A DNA stretch of 64,000 bases from Symsagittifera roscoffensis (taxonomy: Eukaryota > Xenacoelomorpha > Acoela > Convolutidae). The notes under the pieces are model-generated. The model was not told where the DNA came from and searched no databases. It saw nothing but the letters and a program-made list of their open reading frames with translations. This document shows positions 57,101-64,000 of the stretch, piece after piece (position 1 is the stretch's first letter; every line of letters starts with the position of its first letter). The DNA lies in assembly GCF_963678635.1 (NCBI RefSeq), contig NC_087064.1, positions 26,578,189 through 26,642,188 on the forward strand, written 5' to 3'. Both the position numbers and the translations under genes were made by a program.

Positions 57101-58320
57101 ACTCAAATGATGAAAACTACGCTCTTTGACTTCTGATTTTTTTCTACCAAGACCTGATTGTTATTGCCAATTTGAGTTGATAACAACTATGGTCACTGAG
57201 TATACTTTTTTCACCAAGCTCTGATTATTCTGTTTTTTTTTCAGAGTTAAAATTATTCTCTGGTTGATAGTTTTCTTTCCTGTTTCTTTTACGACTTCCA
57301 AATTGTTTTTATACATAAAAAAATTCGAGAAGCTGAATAAAAAATTAAAATGTAAGGTTTTAATCTGGTTAAGGTTTTTAAAAACGAAGTTGGAAATAAT
57401 TGTGAATGTTTGTTTTAATTGAGCCTTAAGCTCGGCTACCATGAGTTTTAGTTGAGTTTCTTGATTTTAGTGATGAAAACAACGAGATTTGACTTCTGAT
57501 TTTTTCCACCAAGATCTCTGATTGTTGTGCCTTATAACTGATGATTTTTATAGTTACCGGGGAAACCAAGCTCTGTTTTTTTTCAGAGATAAAATCAATC
57601 TTTGGTTGATAGTTTTCTTTCCTGTTTCTTCTACGCCTTCCAAATTGTTTTCATACATGAAAAAAGTCGAGAAGCTGAATAAAAAATTAAATTGTAAGGT
57701 TTTAATCTGATTAAGGTTTTAAAAAACGAAGTTAGAAATAATTGTGCATGTTTGTTTTAGCTGAGCCTTTAGCTCGGCTACCATGAGGTTTTGTTGCATT
57801 TCTTAATTTTAGTGATGAAAACAACGAGATTTGACTTTTTTCACATTAAATTGCTGCATCTCAAGCTATATAGTTTGGCGTTTAGCTATATAGTATTAGG
57901 TTGTACTTTTCTACTCAAATGATGAAAACTACGCTATTTGACTTTTGATTCTTTTCTACCAAGATCTGATTGTTACTGCCAATTTGAGTTGATGACAGCT
58001 AAGGTCACTGAGGATACTTTTTTCACCAAGCTCTGATTATTCTGTTTTCTTTTCAGAGTTAAAATTAGTTTCTGGTTGATAGTTTTCTTTTCTGTTTCTT
58101 TTACGCCTTCCAAATTGTTTTTATACATGAAAAAAGTCCTGAAGCTGAATAAAAAAAATCAAATTGTAAGGTTTTAATCTGGTTAAGGTTTTAAAACGAA
58201 ACTGGAAATAAGTGTGCATGTTTGTTTTAGCTGAGCCTTTAGCTCGGCTACCATGAGGTTTTGTTTAGCTATATTTGGATTTAATCTGTACTTTTCTACT
58301 CAAATGATGAAAACTACGCT
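54190..58320. repeat. 2052-bp higher-order repeat, two copies
   Basis: 54198-56249 recurs at 56250-58301, offset 2052; the repeat ends soon after 58302. One difference noted is ACATAG/ATATAG near 55837 against 57889. Each copy contains shortened and complete monomers in the same order. Confidence 0.9.
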
Positions 58321-60824
58321 CTTTGACTTCTGTTTTTTTTTCTACCAAGATCTGATTGTTATTGCCAATTTGAGTTGATAACAACTATGGTCACTGAGGA
58401 TACTTTTTTCACCAAGCTCGGATTATTCAGTTTTTTTTTTTCAGTTATAAAATCAGTCTTTCCTTGATAATTATCTCTACTGTTTTTTACGCCTTCCAAA
58501 TTGTTTTTCTACATGAAAAAAGTCGAGAAGCTGAATAAAAATTAAATTGTAAGGTTTTAATCTGGTTAAGGTTTTTAAAAACGAAATTGGAAACAAATGT
58601 GCATGTTTGTTTTAGCTGAGCCTTTAGCTCGGCTACCATGAGGTTTTGTTGCATTTCTTAATTTTAGTGATGAAAACAACGAGATTTGACTTCTGATTTT
58701 TTCCACCAAGATCTCTGATTGTTGTGCCCTTATGTTTTTTTATAGTTACCGGGGAAACCACTTATTTCTTTCTCCAATATTGATTCTTTTACTTTTTTAA
58801 ATTTAAAATTTGTCCGTGTTTTTGTAATTTTTCGTGTTTTTCTTTTTTATCTCGAAAGTTTTTCGGCAAAATACAAAACCTGAAGCATTTAAAAGCTTGC
58901 GTTTTGAATGGTATAAATTTGGTTTAATCTAATTTGAATTGTCCCTTTTTCACTTTAAATGGCTGCATATCAAGCTGTCTAGCTTGGAGTTTAGCTATAT
59001 TTGGTTTTAGAGTGTACTTTTCTACTCAAATGATGAAAACTACGCTTTTTGACTTCTGTTTTTTTTCTACCAAGATCTGATTGTTATTGCCAATTTGAGT
59101 TGATAACAACTATGGTCACTGAGGATACTTTTTTCACCAAGCTCGGATTATTCTGTTTTTTTTTTCAGTTATAAAATCAGTCTTTCCTTGATAATTATCT
59201 CTACTGTTTTTTACGCCTTCCAAATTGTTTTTCTACATGAAAAAAGTCGAGAAGCTGAATAAAAATTAAATTGTAAGGTTTTAATCTGGTTAAGGTTTTT
59301 AAAAACGAAATTGGAAACAAATGTTCATGTTTGTTTTAGCGAGCCTTTAGCTCGGCTACCATGAGTGTTTGTGCGTTTCTTAGTTTAGTGATGAGAACAA
59401 CGAGATTTGACTTCTGATTTTTTCCACAAAGATCTCTGATTGTTGTGCCCTTATAACTGATGATTTTTATAGTTACCGTGGAAACCACTCATTTCTTTCT
59501 CCAATATTGATTCTTCTACTTATTTTTCATCTTATGTTTGTCCCTGTTTTTTGTAATGCTTCTTGTTTTTCCTTTTTATCTCGAAAGTTTTTTGGCAAAA
59601 TAAAAAACCTGAAGCATTTAAAAACTTGCGTTTATAATGGTGTAAATTTGGTTTTATCTTTATTGAATTGTTCTTTTTTCACATTAAATTGCTGCATCTC
59701 AAGCTATATAGTTTGGCGTTTAGCTATATAGTATTAGATTGTACTTTTCTACTCATATGATGAAAACTACGCTATTTGACTTTTCATTCTTTTCTACCAA
59801 GATCTGATTGTTATTGCCAATTTGAGTTGATGACAGCTAAGGTCACTGAGGATACTTTTCACCAAGGTCTGATTATTCTGTTTTCTTTTCAGAGTTAAAA
59901 TTAGTTTCTGGTTGATAGTTTTCTTTTCTGTTTCTTTTACACGCCTTCCAAATTGTTTTTATACATGAAAAAATTCGAGAAGCTGAATAAAAAATTAAAA
60001 TGTAAGGTTTTAATCTGGTTAAGGTTTTTAAAAACGAAGTTGGAAACAATTGTGAATGTTTGTTTTAATTGAGCCTTAAGCTCGGCTACCATGAGTTTTA
60101 GTTGAGTTTCTTGTTTTTAGTGATGAAAACAACGAGATTTGACTTCTGATTTTTTCCACCAAGATCTCTGATTGTTGTGCCTTATAACTGATAATTTTTA
60201 TAGTTACCGGGGAAACCAAGCTCTGTTTTTTTCAGAGATAAAATCAGTCTTTGGTTGATAGTTTTCTTTCCTGTTTCTTTTACGCCTTCCAAATTGTTTT
60301 CATACATGAAAAAAGTCGAGAAGCTGAATAAAAAATAAATCGTAAGGTTTTAATCTGATTAACGTTTTTAAAAACGAAGTTAGAAATAATTGTGCATGTT
60401 TGTTTTAGCTGAGCCTTTAGCTCGGCTACCATGAGGTTTTGTTGCATTTCTTAATTTTAGTGATGAAAACAACGAGATTTGACTTCTGATTTTTTCCACC
60501 AAGATCTCTGATTGTTGTGACCTTATGTTTTTTATAGTTACCGGGGAAACCTTTTATTTCTTTCTCCAATATTGATTGTTTTACATTTTTTAAATTTAAT
60601 ATTTGTCCGTGTTTTTGTAATTTTTCGTTTTTTTCCTTTTTATCTCAAAAGCTTTTCGGCAAAAACCAAAACCTGAAGCATTTAAAAACTTGCGTTTTTA
60701 ATGGTATAAATTTGGTTTAATCTAAATTGAATTGTCCGTTTTTCACTTTAAATTGCTGCATATCAAGCTGTCTAGCTTGGCGTTTAGCTATATTTGGTTT
60801 TAGAGTGTACTTTTCTACTCAAAT

Positions 60825-61136
60825 GATGAAAACTACGCTATTTGACTTCTGATTTTTTTCTACGAAGATCTGATTTTTATTGCCAATTTGAGTTGATAAC
60901 AACTTTGGTCACTGAGGATACTTTTTTTCACCAAGCTCTGATTATTCAGTTTTTTTTTCAGTTAGTAGCGATAATTATCAAGCAAAGACTGATTTTATAA
61001 CTGAAAAAAAACTGAATAATCAGAGCTTGGTGAAAAAAAGTATCCTCAGTGACCAAAGTTGTTATCAACTCAAATTGGCAATAAAAATCAGATCTTGGTA
61101 GAAAAAAATCAGAAGTCAAATAGCGTAGCTTTCATC
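60825..61136. repeat. Satellite palindrome 2
   Basis: Same structure as 53195-53506, with the same loop sequence. Confidence 0.9.
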
Positions 61137-62197
61137 AAAGAGCTGATTGTTATTGGCAATTTGAGTTGATGACAACTGAAGTCACTGAGGATACTTTTTC
61201 TTACCAAGCTCTGATTATTCTGTTTTTTTTTCAGAGCTAAAATCAGTCTTTTTTTGATAGTTTTCTTTCCTGTTTCTTTTATGCCTTCCAAATTGTTTTC
61301 ATACATGAAAAAGTCGAGAAGCTGAATGAAAAATTAAATTGTAAGGTTTCAATCTGGTTAAGGTTTTTAAAAACGAAGTTGGAAATAATTGTGCTTGTTT
61401 GTTTTAGCTGAGCCTTTAGCTCGGCTACCATGAGGTTTTGTTGCATTTCTTAGTTTTAGTGATGAAAACAACGAAATTTGACTTCTGATTTTTTCCACCA
61501 AGATCTCTGATTGTTGTGCCCTTATAAGTAAAGGTTTTTATAGTTACCGGGGAAACCACTCATTTCTTTCTCCAATATTGTTTTTTTACTTGTTTTTAAT
61601 TTAAAATTTGTCCGTGTTTTTGTAATTTTCCGTGTTTTCCTTCTTATCTCGAAAGTTTTTCGGCAAAATAAAAAACCTGAAGCATTTAAAAACGTGCGTT
61701 TTTAATGGTATAAAATTGGTTTTATCTAAATTGAATTGTCCCTTTTTCACATTAAATTGCTGCATCTCAAGCAATCTAGCTTGGCGTTTAGCTATATTTG
61801 GAATTAGTCTATACTTTTCTACTCAAATGATGAAAACTACGCTCTTTGACTTCTGATTTTTTCCACCAAGATCTCTGATTGTTGTGCCCTTATAAGTAAA
61901 GGTTTTTATAGTTACCGGGGAAACCACTCATTTCTTTCTCCAATATTGATTTTTTTACTTGTTTTTAATTTAAAATTTGTCCGTGTTTTTGTAATTTTCC
62001 GTGTTTTCCTTCTTATCTCGAAAGTTTTTCGGCAAAATAAAAAACCTGAAGCATTTAAAAACTTGCGTTTTTAATGGTATAAATTTGGTTTAATCTAATT
62101 TGAATTGTCCCTTTTTCACTTTAAATGGCTGCATATCAAGCTGTCTAGCTTGGCGTTTAGCTATATTTGGTTTTAGAGTGTACTTTTCTACTCAAAT

Positions 62198-62510
62198 GAT
62201 GAAAACTACGCTATTTGACTTCTGATTTTTTTCTACCAAGATCTGATTTTTATTGCCAATTTTAGTTGATAACAACTTAGGTCACTGAGGATACTTTTTT
62301 TCACCAAGCTCTGATTATTCAGTTTTTTTTTCAGTTAGTAGCGATAATTATCAAGCAAAGACTGATTTTATAACTGAAAAAAAAACTGAATAATCAGAGC
62401 TTGGTGAAAAAAAGTATCCTCAGTGACCAAAGTTGTTATCAACTCAAATTGGCATTAAAAATCAGATCTTGGTAGAAAAAAATCAGAAGTCAAATAGCGT
62501 AGCTTTCATC
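62198..62510. repeat. Satellite palindrome 3
   Basis: Same structure again, about 1374 bp after palindrome 2, within a duplicated ~1375-bp block (60.8-62.2 kb against 62.2-63.5 kb). Confidence 0.9.
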
Positions 62511-63201
62511 AAAGAGCTGATTGTTATTGGCAATTTGAGTTGATGACAACTGAAGTCACTGAGGATACTTTTTCTTACCAAGCTCTGATTATTCTGTTTT
62601 TTTTTCAGAGCTAAAATCAGTCTTTGGTTGATAGTTTTCTTTCCTGTTTCTTTTATGCCTTCCAAATTGTTTTCATACATGAAAAAAGTCGAGAAGCTGA
62701 ATGAAAAATTAAATTGTAAGGTTTCAATCTGGTTAAGGTTTTTAAAAACGAAGTTGGAAATAATTGTGCTTGTTTGTTTTAGCTGAGCCTTTAGCTCGGC
62801 TACCATGAGGTTTTGTTGCATTTCTTAGTTTTAGTGATGAAAACAACGAGATTTGACTTCTGATTTTTTCCACCAAGATCTCTGATTGTTGTGCCCTTAT
62901 AAGTAAAGGTTTTTATAGTTACCGGGGAAACCACTCATTTCTTTCTCCAATATTGTTTTTTTTACTTGTTTTTAATTTAAAATTTGTCCGTGTTTTTGTA
63001 ATTTTCCGTGTTTTCCTTCTTATCTCGAAAGTTTTTCGGCAAAATAAAAAACCTGAAGCATTTAAAAACGTGCGTTTTTAATGGTATAAAATTGGTTTTA
63101 TCTAAATTGAATTGTCCCTTTTTCACATTAAATTGCTGCATCTCAAGCAATCTAGCTTGGCGTTTAGCTATATTTGGAATTAGTCTATACTTTTCTACTC
63201 A

Positions 63202-64000
63202 AATGATGAAAACTACGCTCTTTGACTTCTGATTTTTTCCACCAAGATCTCTGATTGTTGTGCCCTTATAAGTAAAGGTTTTTATAGTTACCGGGGAAAC
63301 CACTCATTTCTTTCTCCAATATTGATTTTTTTACTTGTTTTTAATTTAAAGATTGTCCGTGTTTTTGTAATTTTCCGTGTTTTCCTTCTTATCTCGAAAG
63401 TTTTTCGGCAAAATAAAAAACCTGAAGCATTTAAAAACGTGCGTTTTTAATGGTATAAAATTCATTTTATCTAAATTGAATTGTCCCTTTTTCACATTAA
63501 ATTGCTGCATCTCAAGCAATCTAGCTTGGCGTTTAGCTATATTTGGAGTTAGTCTATACTTTTCTACTCAAATGATGAAAACTACGCTCTTTGACTTCTG
63601 ATTTTTTCCACCAAGATCTCTGATTGTTGTGCCCTTATAAGTAAAGGTTTTTATAGTTACCGGGGAAACCACTCATTTCTTTCTCCAATATTGATTTTCT
63701 TACTTGTTTTTAATTTAAAATTTGTCCATGTTTTTGTAATTTTCCGTGTTTTCCTTCTTATCTCGAAAGTTTTTCGGCAAAATAAAAAACCTGAAGCATT
63801 TAAAAACTTGCGTTTTTAATGGTATAAATTTGGTTTAATCTAAATTGAATTGTCCCTTTTTCACTTTAAATGGCTGCATATCAAGCTGTCTAGCTTGGCG
63901 TTTAGCTATATTTGGTTTTAGAGTACTTTTCTACTCAAATGATGAAAACTACGCTGTTTGACTTCTGTTTTTTTTCTACCAAGATCTGATTGTTATTGCC
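63202..64000. repeat. Hybrid ~368-bp half-monomer repeats
   Basis: Landmarks at 63202, 63571 and 63937 are only 369 and 366 bp apart. Each unit starts as half A (AAATGATGAAAACTACGC) and passes into half B (CCACCAAGATCTCTGATTG) inside their shared stretch. A similar unit begins at 61827. Confidence 0.85.

Larger units (their letters stand above)
42347..64000. repeat. Intronic satellite array, ~730-bp monomer
   Basis: Copies of the landmark AAATGATGAAAACTACG occur near 42478, 43190, 43919, 44658, 45388, 46121, 46854 and 47584 (spacing 712-739), then at irregular spacing to 63937. About 30 full or partial units are present. The monomer has two related halves. Half A has AAATGATGAAAACTACGC and ACCAAGATCTGATTGTTATTG. 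Half B has AGTGATGAAAACAACGAG and ACCAAGATCTCTGATTGTTG, followed by GTTACCGGGGAAACC. The first unit, ~100 bp after exon 15, is the most diverged, as at array edges. The array reaches the window end. Repeated minus-strand ORFs of 60-124 codons inside it are not genes. Confidence 0.95.

Noticed and set aside
43370-62821. Recurrent minus-strand ORFs of 60-124 codons (MVAELKAQLKQT… type) in the satellite
   Set aside because: They repeat only because the satellite repeats. Frames break at random in different monomers, there is no domain, and composition follows the AT-rich repeat.

Overview
The window is AT-rich metazoan nuclear DNA from an invertebrate I cannot name. The evidence is a multi-exon gene with GT/AG introns and spectrin-repeat coding sequence, together with Ty3/gypsy, Penelope-like, hAT-MITE and tRNA-SINE-like elements and a long intronic satellite. 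No bacterial or viral gene set is present.

Layout. (1) 1-7.9 kb: 5' part of a minus-strand Ty3/gypsy-type retroelement that runs off the left edge. It has a long gag with coiled coil and two CCHC knuckles, and a broken retropepsin. A 1015-bp tandem rearrangement re-uses the gag 5' end and its leader. The leader carries a 41-bp minisatellite and many copies of a CCCCTCCGGATTG motif. (2) 7.9-18.6 kb: a Penelope-like element (PLE) present as two head-to-tail, almost identical 4630-bp units. The first unit sits between ~670-bp inverted repeats. Its reverse transcriptase has a PHD-type zinc finger between motifs RT4 and RT5 and a GIY-YIG nuclease at the C-terminus. Both copies are broken. (3) 18.6-20.1 kb: gene-free DNA with a perfect 24-bp inverted repeat and hairpin repeats. 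(4) 20.1-42.2 kb: fifteen plus-strand exons (about 1146 codons) of a giant spectrin-repeat protein of the nesprin/spectraplakin/dystrophin kind. Intron 3 contains a 6958-bp decayed gypsy element with 332-bp LTRs and a TCCGG target duplication. Other introns carry two hAT-type MITEs with perfect 8-bp target duplications and several unclassified repeats. (5) 42.3-64.0 kb: one intron, still open at the right edge, almost wholly made of a satellite with a ~730-bp monomer. The monomer is built of two related halves, with higher-order duplications, fused half units and three long palindromes.

All internal introns of the host gene from exon 2 on are phase 0 and the reading frame stays open across every proposed junction, so the exon set is self-consistent. 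The mobile elements are non-functional as they stand (frameshifts, stops). The most unusual items are the PHD finger inside the PLE reverse transcriptase palm, the PLE tandem and inverted architecture, and the >21-kb intronic satellite with hybrid half-monomers and palindromes.
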